Counted from the first letter of the stretch, positions 8,461 through 17,896 are shown. The stretch: DNA of 64,000 nt from Paenibacillus borealis (GCF_000758665.1 NZ_CP009285.1:1364001-1428000); one strand, 5' to 3'. Notes: generated by a model not told the origin, from the sequence alone. Program-made: numbers and translations.

Positions 8461-9833
8461 GAGCCTTGCGGATTAATGCGGAACGTCTGCAGAATAACAT
8501 CCGGGAGCTGGCCATGTTCGGGCTGAATGAGCAGACCGGAGGGCTGGACCGGACGACCTTCACAGAGGCTGAACTGGCTGCACGGCAGTGGCTTAAGAGT
8601 AAGCTGCTCAATCTGCAACTGACGGTCAGGGTAGATGAAGCGGCGAATATCTGGGCCACCCGGAGGGGGGCGGGAGAGGGGACTGCATCGGAAGTAGCGG
8701 ATGGGCAGGGAATTTCAGATCCGTCAGGAGATTCAGCAGCTTTCGGAGATCCAGCAGCCTCAGCCGGTTTCGGCAGTTCCGGCAATGTACAAAGTTGCCT
8801 TCCCGTGATCGCATTCGGCTCCCACATCGATACGGTTCCAAACGGCGGTAAATATGACGGAGCGCTTGGAGTTCTGCTGGCTCTGGAGGTCATGACCGTA
8901 CTGGAAGAGAACAAGATCAGCACCCGTCATCCGCTGGAGCTGGTATCCTTCAGCGCGGAGGAGCCGAACCCGTTCGGACTGTCTACGTTCGGCAGCCGGG
9001 CGGTCTCGGGCAAGCTCACACGAGGTGATCTTGCAGGAGTGCGCAATGATCAGGGGCTGCTGCTGACAGAAGCGCTGCTGCTGGCCGGCGGTGATCCTGA
9101 ACATTTCGGGAACTGCCGGAGAGAGCCGGCGGAGCTTGCAGCTTTTCTCGAGGTCCATATTGAGCAAGGCAAACGGCTGCTGGACCGGGACATTCCAGTG
9201 GGAATCGTCACTGCCATTACGGGGATATACCGCGAGGAGGTTACCGTCACGGGAGAAGCTAATCATGCCGGCACCACCTTGATGCAGGACCGGAAGGATG
9301 CGCTGATGGGTGCTTCCGAGATGATGCTGGCGTTCGAAGCGGCATGCCGGAAGCATCCGGCGGATGAAGCCGTAGGCACGATCGGGCGGATCAGCAATGA
9401 ACCGAATGCCGCTAATATCATTCCGGAGAAGGTGGTCTTTCATCTGGAGGCCAGAGGCGCGGAACGTCAGGAGATTCAGGAGATCATTGAGGTCTGGGGC
9501 AAGCAGGCTGAGGAAATTGCCGGAAGCAGAGCCCTCCGGCTGGAGCGGCGGCTGATTCTCGATCAGGCTCCGCAGCCGATGGATGACCTGATCATGGATA
9601 TGAGTGCTGCACAGGCAGAGGCGCTGGGAATTCCGGTTCTGCACCTGGGCAGCATGGCTGGTCATGATGCGACCCATATGGCTTCGCTGACCCGCGCGGG
9701 AATGCTGTTCGTACCGAGTATTGGCGGCAAAAGCCATTGCCCGGAAGAAGAGAGCCGGATCGAAGATATTGAGAAGGCGGGCAACGTACTGCTGCAGTCT
9801 ATTCTGTTACTCGATGAGCAACTAAGCCGTTAG
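8457..9833 (+). CDS. M20 family amidase (N-carbamoyl-L-amino acid hydrolase / allantoate amidohydrolase type) in hut operon
   Basis: A 458-residue Zn-dependent amidohydrolase of the AllC/HyuC group: GSHIDTVPNGGKYDG, FSAEEPNPFG, EVHIEQG and GMLFVPSIGGKSH hold the metal and substrate ligands. The ATG at 8457 overlaps the hutI stop (ATGA) with GGAGG 8 bases upstream. A low-complexity Gly/Ser/Ala stretch of about 45 residues (around 63-107) is inserted between the first strand pair and the HxD motif. Family members cleave N-carbamoyl, and some N-formyl, L-amino acids. Placed between hutI and a HutF-like gene with no hutG, its natural substrate is inferred to be N-formyl-L-glutamate. This is not proven; N-carbamoyl amino acids are the alternative. 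Confidence 0.8.
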   Translation: MRALRINAERLQNNIRELAMFGLNEQTGGLDRTTFTEAELAARQWLKSKLLNLQLTVRVDEAANIWATRRGAGEGTASEVADGQGISDPSGDSAAFGDPAASAGFGSSGNVQSCLPVIAFGSHIDTVPNGGKYDGALGVLLALEVMTVLEENKISTRHPLELVSFSAEEPNPFGLSTFGSRAVSGKLTRGDLAGVRNDQGLLLTEALLLAGGDPEHFGNCRREPAELAAFLEVHIEQGKRLLDRDIPVGIVTAITGIYREEVTVTGEANHAGTTLMQDRKDALMGASEMMLAFEAACRKHPADEAVGTIGRISNEPNAANIIPEKVVFHLEARGAERQEIQEIIEVWGKQAEEIAGSRALRLERRLILDQAPQPMDDLIMDMSAAQAEALGIPVLHLGSMAGHDATHMASLTRAGMLFVPSIGGKSHCPEEESRIEDIEKAGNVLLQSILLLDEQLSR

Positions 9834-9845
9834 GAGGAGCAAACC

Positions 9846-11168
9846 ATGCGCGAAATATATTCAGCAGATGTACTGTACACGCAAGACGAATTCAAGAAGA
9901 ATGGCGCTCTCCTGGTAGACAACGGAATGATTACGGATGTGGGAGAACGTGAAGAGCTGCTGGGCCGCTACCCTGATGCGAGGCACATTCATTGGGAGGG
10001 CAGAGCTATTGTTCCGGGCACTGTTAATTCACATAATCACTCTTTCCAGAGCCTGCTGCGCGGGATAGCGATTGATAAGCCGTTTCTGGATTGGCGGGAT
10101 CAGGCCCTGTACAAGTACACACCGCTTCTCGATGAAGAGGCCATCTATACCGGCGCGCTGCTTGCCTTCGGGGAGATGCTGCGCTATGGAATCACGACAG
10201 TCTGTGATTTCTTCTATGTGCATAACGGCGGGACTGTCTATGATGAAGCCGTGATCCGGGCCGCGGGTGATCTGGGGATCCGGCTTGTATTTGCCCGCAC
10301 CATGTATGACTGGACAGGTGCGCCGCTGGCTTACCGGGAGACGGTTCCGGAGGCTGTGGAACGGACGCGGTCACTTGCCACGAAGTATCAGGGCAATCCC
10401 ATGGTTACAGTGCATCCGGCTCCGCATAGCCCGCATGCGGCTTCACCGGAGATGATTAAGGCCGGGCATAAGCTGGCTATGGAGCTGGATACGCCTTTTC
10501 ATATCCATGTGGCGGAAGAAATGTTCGAGGTAGAAGAGATCCAGCGTGACTATGGCCTGCGGCCTGTGCATTATCTGGATTCCCTGGGCGTTCTCGACGA
10601 GCGGATGATTGCGGTTCATCTGGTCTGGCTGGAGGATTCCGAGATTGAGCTGATTGGCGCAAGACGCGGGTCGCTGGCATACTGTCCGTCCAGTAATATG
10701 TTTCTGGCTGACGGGGTGACCCGCATTCCAGACCTGCTGAAGGCAGGCGTCAGAGTGACACTCGGGACTGACGGAGGCTGCAGCAATAACCGGATCAGCG
10801 TGTATGAGGAGATGCGCATGTGTGCGCTTTTGCAGAAGGTCAGCCGGCTGGACGGTACCTGCATCACCGCCGGGCAGGTGTACCGGATGGGTACCCGGAG
10901 TGCCGGGGAAATTCTGCGGCTGCCGGTGGGCTCACTCGAAACCGGGCAGTATGCCGACTTTGCTGCACTCGACCTGCAGGATCTGTCGCTGGCTCCGAAG
11001 CAGGAGTTGTTCGCGAACATGGTCTATGCCATGCAGCCGGGAGCGATCCGGACAGTAGTCGTGGGCGGGAAGGTGGTTTTTGAAGAAGGAGAGATCAAGG
11101 CAGTATCCGGGGCAGCCATAGGCGGGCGGGTAGACCGGTTGTTTGAGAGATGGGCGAAGCTGGAGTAA
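9846..11168 (+). CDS. hutF: amidohydrolase, probable formimidoylglutamate deiminase
   Basis: A 440-residue member of the cyclic amidohydrolase/deaminase superfamily. Metal ligands are visible in VNSHNHSFQSLLRG (HxH), HIHVAEE, AVHLVWLED and LGTDGG. The NSHNHSFQ region resembles HutF (HSHAFQRAM) more than guanine or SAH deaminases, but the family is broad. TTAGGAGGAG precedes the ATG by 6 bases, only 12 bases after the preceding gene, so it is the last gene of the hut operon. As HutF it would convert N-formimino-L-glutamate to N-formyl-L-glutamate and ammonia, with the preceding amidase removing formate. No terminator is evident afterwards. Confidence 0.7.
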   Translation: MREIYSADVLYTQDEFKKNGALLVDNGMITDVGEREELLGRYPDARHIHWEGRAIVPGTVNSHNHSFQSLLRGIAIDKPFLDWRDQALYKYTPLLDEEAIYTGALLAFGEMLRYGITTVCDFFYVHNGGTVYDEAVIRAAGDLGIRLVFARTMYDWTGAPLAYRETVPEAVERTRSLATKYQGNPMVTVHPAPHSPHAASPEMIKAGHKLAMELDTPFHIHVAEEMFEVEEIQRDYGLRPVHYLDSLGVLDERMIAVHLVWLEDSEIELIGARRGSLAYCPSSNMFLADGVTRIPDLLKAGVRVTLGTDGGCSNNRISVYEEMRMCALLQKVSRLDGTCITAGQVYRMGTRSAGEILRLPVGSLETGQYADFAALDLQDLSLAPKQELFANMVYAMQPGAIRTVVVGGKVVFEEGEIKAVSGAAIGGRVDRLFERWAKLE

Positions 11169-11272
11169 TTGACGATCTATATGAAAAGAAAATAATGGAA
11201 TTCAGGTTATATTTAAGGCTGCCGGAAGCATAAGCTTGTCTATAAGTCCTGTCCACAAAAGGGGTTGAAGAC

Positions 11273-12007
11273 TTGGCGACTGCACTTCTAGGCAGCTTTT
11301 TATCTGCAATGGCTACGGTTCTTGGCGTGATTCCCATCCTGTTCGTGAAGCGGCTGTCAGAGCTGTGGAAGGATGTGCTGGTAGCCTTTACCGCCGGTAT
11401 TATGGTGTCTGCGACCACCTTCGGACTGATGCCGCAGGCGATCAAGGAGTCGGGAATCATTGCTCTTACCCTTGGCCTGATTACCGGGGTGCTTCTGCTC
11501 GATCTGATCGAGAGCCATATTCCGCATATTGATGTGGAGAACAAGCCCGGTCTCAGCAATCTGGATTCCAAAGCGCTGCTCGTGATGATTGCGCTGTTCA
11601 TTCATAATATTCCCGAGGGGCTGAGTACCGGCTTCAGCTATGCCAGTGAGCAGGCAAGCCTGGGTCCGATGGTGGCTATTGCGATCGGTGCCCAGAATAT
11701 GCCGGAGGGCCTGATCCTCGCCGTCTTTCTGATGAATGCCCGCGCGACCCGGCGCAAAGCACTGACCATTGCTGCCCTGACCGGCCTGATGGAGATGGTA
11801 TCGGCGGTCATCGGGTATTTTACAGCCAGCTATGTGCAGAATGTGGTCGGTTACGGGCTGGCCTTCGCGGCCGGAGCGATGCTCTTCATTGTCTATAAGG
11901 AGCTGATCCCGGAGAGCCACGGCCATGGGTATGAGCGGCCTTCGACTTATTCGTTTATATTCGGGTTGCTGGCGATGGTATATATTACAACGTTTTTTGG
12001 GGGATGA
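11273..12007 (+). CDS. ZIP family metal transporter
   Basis: A 244-residue polytopic membrane protein with about eight hydrophobic segments and the two metal-binding ZIP motifs HNIPEG (about residue 110) and QNMPEG (about residue 142). It is probably a zinc or other divalent metal importer of the bacterial ZupT-like group. TTG start at 11273 with AAGGGG 8 bases upstream. It stands alone, 104 bases after the hut operon; no Zur-like palindrome is visible upstream. The histidine-rich variable loop of some ZIPs is short here (residues about 80-95). Confidence 0.9.
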   Translation: MATALLGSFLSAMATVLGVIPILFVKRLSELWKDVLVAFTAGIMVSATTFGLMPQAIKESGIIALTLGLITGVLLLDLIESHIPHIDVENKPGLSNLDSKALLVMIALFIHNIPEGLSTGFSYASEQASLGPMVAIAIGAQNMPEGLILAVFLMNARATRRKALTIAALTGLMEMVSAVIGYFTASYVQNVVGYGLAFAAGAMLFIVYKELIPESHGHGYERPSTYSFIFGLLAMVYITTFFGG

Positions 12008-12058
12008 AGGATCTGCATAGAGGTTTTTCCGCAAAGTCTGTCGAAAAAGTCTATTACT

Positions 12059-13519
12059 ATGGCGAAAATAAAATCTTTGGCAGCAATGCCTTACTATGTT
12101 GTACTGATCTATATGATTGCGGGGTTGCTTGGAGCGGGTTATTTTCATACCCGGTCCTTTTTGGTGTTGGATGTTCTGCTGTATGCTGCTGCGTTTAGCT
12201 GTATTCTACACTCCGGCAGGGTAATGCTGCTGCCTGTGCACGTTCTTCTGCTGGTATTCACGGCGATGTATTGGATATCTGCGGTTTGGGCGGTTGATCT
12301 TGAACAGGCGGTGCTGGAGGCGGCCAAAATATCGTCGCTGCTCCCGTTGTCTTTGCTGTTTGCCACACTGTCATCGAAGCAGCGGGACCGGGTATGGTCG
12401 GCATGGGCCTGGTGCGGTGCAGCGCTGACCTTATGGGGACTAGTCTTTGGCTTGTTCAGGGAGGGAAGACTGGAATCGACGCTTGGGTATGCGAATAGCT
12501 ATGCTGTGATAGCAGCGGCAGCCATAGCGGCCGGTTGGCGCGCTTATCAGCTATCGGGATATAAACGTTACTGGCTGGCCTGCGTTGTCACCTCTGGGGG
12601 GCTGCTGCTCTCCGGTTCCAGGGCTGTGATTATTCTGGCTGTCATTGGGGCGGTGCTTTATGTAGGGATTACTGGGCAGAACAAGAAGATTGCAATGTTG
12701 GGTGCTCTGACAGCGGCGGTCTTGTTAGGGGGCGGCATTGCCTTGAGCATCTGGAGCGGCGAGGCAGCTTATCGGGAGATTGCCTGGAATGCCCCTGAGT
12801 TCGCGTTGCGCCGGATCTATTGGAATGATGCGCTGCAATTATGGAGGAAGCATTGGCTGCTCGGTGTAGGAGGGGGCGGCTGGGCCGTGCTGTACCCTTC
12901 CGTATTTGTGAAATACGCACATCAGCAGTATTTGCAGGTTGCTTTGGATACCGGAATACTGGGAGGCTTGACCTTCATTGCGATGATTGCCGGTTCGCTT
13001 TGGGCAGGTTTGCGCAGAGGGCACTCAGGACGGAGTACCCTGCTGGTAATTCTCTTGTTTGGTATCCATATAGCCTTTGACATCGACTTGGCTTATCCGC
13101 TGATCTTCGGGCTGTTTATTATGCTCCTTACCGGAGCAGAGGCTGAGGGTTTCTCTGCCAGACCATTCCGCTTCTCCCGCTGGACGGGTGCAGTTACAGC
13201 ACTGCCGGTGCTCTGCGCTATAGTGGCTTTTACATGGCTGACCCTGGGTTATAACCGGCTTGCCGGAGGAGAATCGCAGATGCTCAGGAAGGACTGGCAT
13301 AAGGCGGAGCAATCCTTGCTGGGAGCAGACAAAGCACTGCCATGGTCTCATGAGACACACTATCAGCTGGCAGCCTTGTATTCAGCAATAGCTCAAGATA
13401 AGGGAGATGCAATATATATGGACAAGGCCGTACAAGAGATGCAGACTGCCTCGGATATGATCCCGGAGAACAGAAATTATAAAGCGATGTTGAAGCAGGC
13501 AGAGAAACAGCAAGAATGA
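12059..13519 (+). CDS. O-antigen ligase / polymerase family membrane protein
   Basis: 486 residues with ten or more membrane segments and, around residues 245-300, the Wzy_C-type motif (RIYWNDALQLWRKHWLLG followed by GGGGWAVLYPS and YAHQQYLQVALDTG). The last 80 residues are soluble and TPR-like (alternating small and aromatic residues after the last helix). In Firmicutes such proteins take part in surface polysaccharide polymerisation or ligation. No glycosyltransferases are nearby, so its glycan is unknown. The ATG at 12059 has no strong ribosome binding site. A surface-layer gene follows, consistent with a cell-envelope theme. Confidence 0.75.
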   Translation: MAKIKSLAAMPYYVVLIYMIAGLLGAGYFHTRSFLVLDVLLYAAAFSCILHSGRVMLLPVHVLLLVFTAMYWISAVWAVDLEQAVLEAAKISSLLPLSLLFATLSSKQRDRVWSAWAWCGAALTLWGLVFGLFREGRLESTLGYANSYAVIAAAAIAAGWRAYQLSGYKRYWLACVVTSGGLLLSGSRAVIILAVIGAVLYVGITGQNKKIAMLGALTAAVLLGGGIALSIWSGEAAYREIAWNAPEFALRRIYWNDALQLWRKHWLLGVGGGGWAVLYPSVFVKYAHQQYLQVALDTGILGGLTFIAMIAGSLWAGLRRGHSGRSTLLVILLFGIHIAFDIDLAYPLIFGLFIMLLTGAEAEGFSARPFRFSRWTGAVTALPVLCAIVAFTWLTLGYNRLAGGESQMLRKDWHKAEQSLLGADKALPWSHETHYQLAALYSAIAQDKGDAIYMDKAVQEMQTASDMIPENRNYKAMLKQAEKQQE

Positions 13520-13542
13520 CTGTTTATATATTAAAAATCACA

Positions 13543-13571
13543 TTGTAATATTCTGGAGTTCCTCGTATAGT
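13543..13571 (+). promoter_or_regulatory. sigma-A promoter of the SLH protein gene
   Basis: TTGTAA (13543-13548), a 17-base spacer and TATAGT (13566-13571). The predicted transcript starts near 13578, which is downstream of the GTG at 13573 that opens the longest reading frame. This bears directly on the choice of start codon for the next gene. Confidence 0.6.
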
Positions 13572-13623
13572 AGTGAAGGATTTTCCAAATTCGAATCCTA
13601 CATATCCGCCGGGGGGAATTATT

Positions 13624-16233
13624 CTGCACAACATTTTACGTAAAATTAGCGCTTCGCTTGCAGTTCTTATGCTGCTGGCACTGAGCGCGCCTGTACTGAC
13701 CTATGCGGCCAGTATACTGAAAGTTTATTACAATGCTTCAACAGGAGAGATTTCCGGTGTGATTTATTCCGATCGGGAGGATATTTCACTGAGTCTGGAT
13801 AACACCGATGGAAGCAAGGTTCAAGTTCCTGGATCAGTCATTGGGGAGGTCTACCATTCTAACAGCGCGCATATATACTGGGCTAAGGTGAATGGAAATA
13901 TTGCCACCGGGCTGATTCCCGGAAGTGCAACTGTAGAAGCGGGCGATATCAGACAGTTTAACGCAAGTGTAACGGGGGATGTGTATTCTTTTGATAACAA
14001 GGTCACTACTCCGTATATCGAGAACCACTGGTACAGATTCCTGAATAAAACTACGATGGTAGCTCCATATTGGCTTACTGAGGACGGGTTTGGTTTGGCT
14101 CATTATAATATCTATGACAACAACCAGCTTATGGCTTCAACTAAGAGTTATTATCGCGATTTCTATAACCTGCCTTATAATTCTCTCCACAGGTTCGAAC
14201 TTACTTCGGTAGATTTACTGGGTCATGAGTCAGAACGCTACAGCTATCCTATGTATGCTCCCTCTCTAGTACCGGAAGGCAAAGTTCTGCTCAGCGGCAA
14301 AAAAAGAGGTGCGGCCCTGATGCCTAATGACGAAATGCTGGCATTCAGACCCAGCTCACAGCATTTGGATACAGATCCGGGATTCAGCTTCCAGCTGACA
14401 TTGCCGGGAGCTCAGGCTGCTGATTTCTCCCATTTTCCGTATTTATTTGATGCAAATGAAATAGCGGCTTCCGATTTTGAGCTTGCAGATGATTCCGGGC
14501 GGATTTACCAGGTGGATTACTTTAATTTTGAGGATGATACCTTTCATTTTGGATTTGCCGGCCAGTTAAATACGGATAGTATGTATACTTTGCGGCTTTC
14601 ATCAACGGCATCCGGCAAAGAGATTCATTTGCCTGATATCAATTCAAGATATGGATGGCTCTATCTTTACTTAAACAGCTCCAAAGACGATGTCCCTTAC
14701 ACCTTTGATTATTTTCCTGAGAATATTTCCCTAGGGCTTTTCCCGGACAAGCCAACAGGGTTCGCAGCAGCACCAGGGAACGGGACGTTGAATCTGACCT
14801 GGAACAGCAATACAGAAGCCGATCTGGACGGATATCTTGTATGGCTTGACGGTCAATTATTGACGGAATCGCCTATTCATCAAACGAATTATCTGATTCA
14901 GGGATTACAAAACGGTAAAAATTATCATGTGAACGTTGCTGCCGTAAATAAAGCCGGGGACCAATCCTATCAGGCCTATCTTTTCCCGGCTCCGCAGAGC
15001 ACGGGAAGCGGTACGGTTGGCGGTGGAAGTAATACTGGTGGTGGAGGCGGCGGTGGCGGTGGTATCGCCAGCCCGGCTACTACCGGGGCCGCTTCAACTC
15101 CAGCAGCTCCTGTAATCACCGTTGTTGACACAGCAGGTGTTGCGAAGCCGCTGGGCACGGTGTTGAACAGTGAGAATGGCAAGACTACAGTTTCCGTAGC
15201 CAGTGACATTAAGCAGCTGTTGCTGCCGGCTGGCTTGGTGCCAATTGATAAAAATAACGCTCTGGCCGTTGTCAAAGATGACTTGTCCATTCAAATTCCG
15301 GGTGGAGTACTGGACCAGCTGAAAGGCCTGGTTCCGGCAGAGGCATGGAAGGATGCCAAGGTCTCTGTTGAATTTTCTCCACTGACCAGTGAGGAAATTG
15401 CCAAGAAGACGGACGCTATTACCGCAAAATCGTCAAATACGATAATTACTTCCGCAGGTGCTGCTTTCGACATAGGATTATCGCTGATTACAGCGGACGG
15501 GAAAGTAACCAAGTTGTCCAAGCTTGACCTGCCGGTTACACTGAAGCTGAAGGTTAATGCAGGCGCGGACGGTAATCTGACGGGGATTTATTACTTAGGT
15601 GACCAAGGAGACCTGCAATACATGCCTGGACGTCTAGATAATGGCTTCTGGATTGCGGAAACCAGCCATTTCAGTCCATATGCCGTACTGCAATACAGCA
15701 AGACGTTCAGCGATATTCCGGCGGCTCATTGGGCGGCTGCCGCTATACAGTCTATGGTTGCTAAGCAAGTGGTCACGGGTACAAGTGATAAGGCCTTCTC
15801 TCCGAACCAGAATGTAACACGTGCTGAATTTGCAGCATTTATTGCCCGGAGCCTGGGTCTGAAATCAGGGAGTGCAGGCAGCTTCACTGATGTGGCTTCC
15901 ACCAAATGGTATGCCGGTGAGATCGCCGCTGCCGCAGAGGCGGGCATTGTAAGCGGTACTTCCGGATCAAGTTTTGCACCGGATCAGCCGATTACCCGGC
16001 AGGAGATGGTAGCGATGCTGATGAAAGCTTATGTATACAAAAACAAGACACCGCTCAATGCAGGAGAACCGGAGATTAAATTTACCGACTATAGCGCCAT
16101 CGCTGCCTGGGCACGGCCATATGCCAGCGCTGCCCAGAATCTTGGGCTGGTCCTGGGACAAGGCGGCAACAAATTTAATCCTTTGAAGAATGCTACGCGT
16201 GCTGAAGCGGTACAATTGATCTCCAAACTATAG
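13624..16233 (+). CDS. SLH-domain surface protein with fibronectin-III-like domain; probable non-AUG start
   Basis: A large exported cell-wall protein (869 residues from the start chosen). Order: signal peptide ending near APVLTYA; about 320 residues of unrecognised beta-rich sequence; an FN3-like domain at about 375-465; a Gly-rich linker; a ZU5-like or adhesin-type region (about 490-690); and three SLH domains at the C-terminus (FSDIPAAHWA, FTDVASTKWY and FTDYSAIAAW, each with a TRAE/TRQE motif) that bind secondary cell-wall polymer. The frame opens with a GTG at 13573, but that lies upstream of the predicted transcription start. A GGGGGGA site at 13611-13617 points to CTG 13624 (or ATT 13621), just before the signal peptide. 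No ATG, GTG or TTG is available there. Confidence 0.85.
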   Translation: MHNILRKISASLAVLMLLALSAPVLTYAASILKVYYNASTGEISGVIYSDREDISLSLDNTDGSKVQVPGSVIGEVYHSNSAHIYWAKVNGNIATGLIPGSATVEAGDIRQFNASVTGDVYSFDNKVTTPYIENHWYRFLNKTTMVAPYWLTEDGFGLAHYNIYDNNQLMASTKSYYRDFYNLPYNSLHRFELTSVDLLGHESERYSYPMYAPSLVPEGKVLLSGKKRGAALMPNDEMLAFRPSSQHLDTDPGFSFQLTLPGAQAADFSHFPYLFDANEIAASDFELADDSGRIYQVDYFNFEDDTFHFGFAGQLNTDSMYTLRLSSTASGKEIHLPDINSRYGWLYLYLNSSKDDVPYTFDYFPENISLGLFPDKPTGFAAAPGNGTLNLTWNSNTEADLDGYLVWLDGQLLTESPIHQTNYLIQGLQNGKNYHVNVAAVNKAGDQSYQAYLFPAPQSTGSGTVGGGSNTGGGGGGGGGIASPATTGAASTPAAPVITVVDTAGVAKPLGTVLNSENGKTTVSVASDIKQLLLPAGLVPIDKNNALAVVKDDLSIQIPGGVLDQLKGLVPAEAWKDAKVSVEFSPLTSEEIAKKTDAITAKSSNTIITSAGAAFDIGLSLITADGKVTKLSKLDLPVTLKLKVNAGADGNLTGIYYLGDQGDLQYMPGRLDNGFWIAETSHFSPYAVLQYSKTFSDIPAAHWAAAAIQSMVAKQVVTGTSDKAFSPNQNVTRAEFAAFIARSLGLKSGSAGSFTDVASTKWYAGEIAAAAEAGIVSGTSGSSFAPDQPITRQEMVAMLMKAYVYKNKTPLNAGEPEIKFTDYSAIAAWARPYASAAQNLGLVLGQGGNKFNPLKNATRAEAVQLISKL

Positions 16234-16257
16234 ATTCACAGATTCTCAATATTCAGA

Positions 16258-16290
16258 CCGCCTGTGGTGCCAGACACCAGGCGGTTTTTT
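16258..16290 (+). terminator. intrinsic terminator after SLH gene
   Basis: Stem CCGCCTG/CAGGCGG (16258-16264 with 16278-16284) followed by six T, 25 bases after the stop codon. Confidence 0.85.
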
Positions 16291-16401
16291 GTATTGGAAT
16301 TGAATCTTCGCACCATTTGCGTCTGTTCCCGAAAGCAGCTATACTGGCTTTTATCCCAGCGATTCATAGAGCGCTAGCTTGAAGATGGAAGGTGTGATTT
16401 G

Positions 16402-16695
16402 ATGGACAGACTAACCTGGGAAGCTTTACTGACATTTTTACTCTTGATTGCTGGCTTCATAAGCTTGTATGCTGCGATTCATAAACGGACAACCTTTGCC
16501 CGTTACAGTATGACGGTTCTGCTGGTCGCCAGCGGGGCGCCGCTCGCGGTGATGCTGGTGCTGGAGAGCAGAAGAGACGCTCTCGATGCGAATATTGGGC
16601 TGGGCATGGCTTTTTTGCTGACGTGGCTTATTACTGCCCTGGTATTTGCAGCTTCAGTGATCATATGGATCGTTAAGAAAAGAAAGAACGTTTAA
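16402..16695 (+). CDS. small three-helix membrane protein, function unknown
   Basis: 97 residues with three predicted membrane helices (about 8-25, 36-53 and 68-90) and a short basic tail KKRKNV. ATG at 16402 with GGAAGGTG 7 bases upstream; a TTG three bases earlier is less likely. The strong ribosome site and clean hydrophobic pattern suggest a real gene. It is monocistronic, between a terminator and convergent genes. Family not recognised. Confidence 0.6.
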   Translation: MDRLTWEALLTFLLLIAGFISLYAAIHKRTTFARYSMTVLLVASGAPLAVMLVLESRRDALDANIGLGMAFLLTWLITALVFAASVIIWIVKKRKNV

Positions 16696-16838
16696 CCTAA
16701 TCTATCCTTGTAATCTCAAAATTCTCTCCCGTTTGTATGAAAAAGAAGCTGTCCAGTGACTGCAGATTTCCTGCAGCTTCAATGGCAGCTTCTTTGGCTT
16801 AAATAAAGGAAATCCTTGTACTAAAGAAAGATTCCATT

Positions 16839-17747
16839 CTACAAGTGCAGTGTATACCGTCCAGCCTTGTTCACCTTACGGACAGCCTCAAGCTCAAGAT
16901 CAGAGAGCGGCGGTGAGGTGGCGGATGCAATATTCTGCCGCAGCTGTGCAAGGCTGCTCGCCCCCGGAATAATCGCGGCAACGGCAGGATCGGCCAGCGG
17001 ATATTGCAGTGCCGTCTGCGTCAAGGTGCGGGTGAGGGTAGTCTGCTGCATCAGCTGGCCGTGCAGCTCTGACAGCTCCGCAGCAGTGTAATCCAGATAT
17101 GCCCGCTCTACCTTGCTGCCGCCATGTTCTGTCAGGATGCCGCTGGCCAGCGGTCCCCGCGCAATCAGGCTGATGCCCCCGCGGGCCAGCAGCGGAAGGA
17201 TGCTCTCCTCCGGGCGTCTGTCGAGGATGCTGTACTGGCTCATCACGCTGACAATTCCCGAGCGCTGCACATATTCCCGGATGACATTCGGCCGGATGGA
17301 GGAAATCCCGTAATGACGGATTACCCCTTCCTGCTTCAGTTCCTCAAAAGCTTCAATAGTCTCGTCAATCTCATCTTCCAGCGTTCCCCCGTGCAGCTGA
17401 TACAGATCGATATAATCGGTCTGCAGCCTGCGCAGACTCTCTTTCACCGCCAAGCGGATATAGGCTTTGGAGGCATCCCAGCTCCAGCCCTCTTTGCCGG
17501 GAATTCTGCGGTTGCCCACCTTGGTGGACAGAATCACATCTGCACGGCGGTGCCGGATCGCCCGGCCGACGATTTCTTCATTGCGGCCTTCATCGTAGAG
17601 ATCGGCGGTATCCAGGAAATTGATCCTGTGGTCAAGGGCTTCGTGAATAATAGCAGCAGCCTTCGCTTCATCCGTCCCCAGCGTCATGCAGCCGAGGCCC
17701 ATGGCACTTACATATAAATCGGATTGTCCCAAACGGTTAGTGTTCAT
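16839..17747 (-). CDS. aldo/keto reductase
   Basis: A 302-residue NADPH-dependent oxidoreductase of the AKR superfamily: GLGCMTLG at the N-terminus, the catalytic Asp-Tyr region FLDTADLYDEGRNEEIVG, the Lys segment VILSTKVG, and YIDLYQLHG. The upstream extension of the open frame is discarded because ATG 17747 has AAAGGACG 6 bases before it and starts where the family does. It follows a terminator after the neighbouring AKR gene, so it may have its own promoter. The substrate is not predictable; YccK/IolS-like general aldehyde reductases are closest in pattern. Confidence 0.88.
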   Translation of the reverse strand: MNTNRLGQSDLYVSAMGLGCMTLGTDEAKAAAIIHEALDHRINFLDTADLYDEGRNEEIVGRAIRHRRADVILSTKVGNRRIPGKEGWSWDASKAYIRLAVKESLRRLQTDYIDLYQLHGGTLEDEIDETIEAFEELKQEGVIRHYGISSIRPNVIREYVQRSGIVSVMSQYSILDRRPEESILPLLARGGISLIARGPLASGILTEHGGSKVERAYLDYTAAELSELHGQLMQQTTLTRTLTQTALQYPLADPAVAAIIPGASSLAQLRQNIASATSPPLSDLELEAVRKVNKAGRYTLHL

Positions 17748-17796
17748 CTGTCGTCCTTTCGTTACTGTAATTGTGTCTATTATATCATTGTGATGC

Positions 17797-17852
17797 ACAA
17801 AAACGGCAATCCTGCCGCCGCTGACTGTCAGCCGGACGGGCAGGATTGCCGT
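17797..17852 (-). terminator. intrinsic terminator after second AKR gene
   Basis: On the minus strand, a 14-bp perfect stem (ACGGCAATCCTGCC at 17803-17816 pairing with 17839-17852) is followed by TTTTGTG. It lies 45 bases past the stop of the AKR gene at 17897. Confidence 0.8.
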
Positions 17853-17896
17853 CATTAGTAAGAATAGATGTTGTCTATCAGTCTTCCGGTGCCGGA

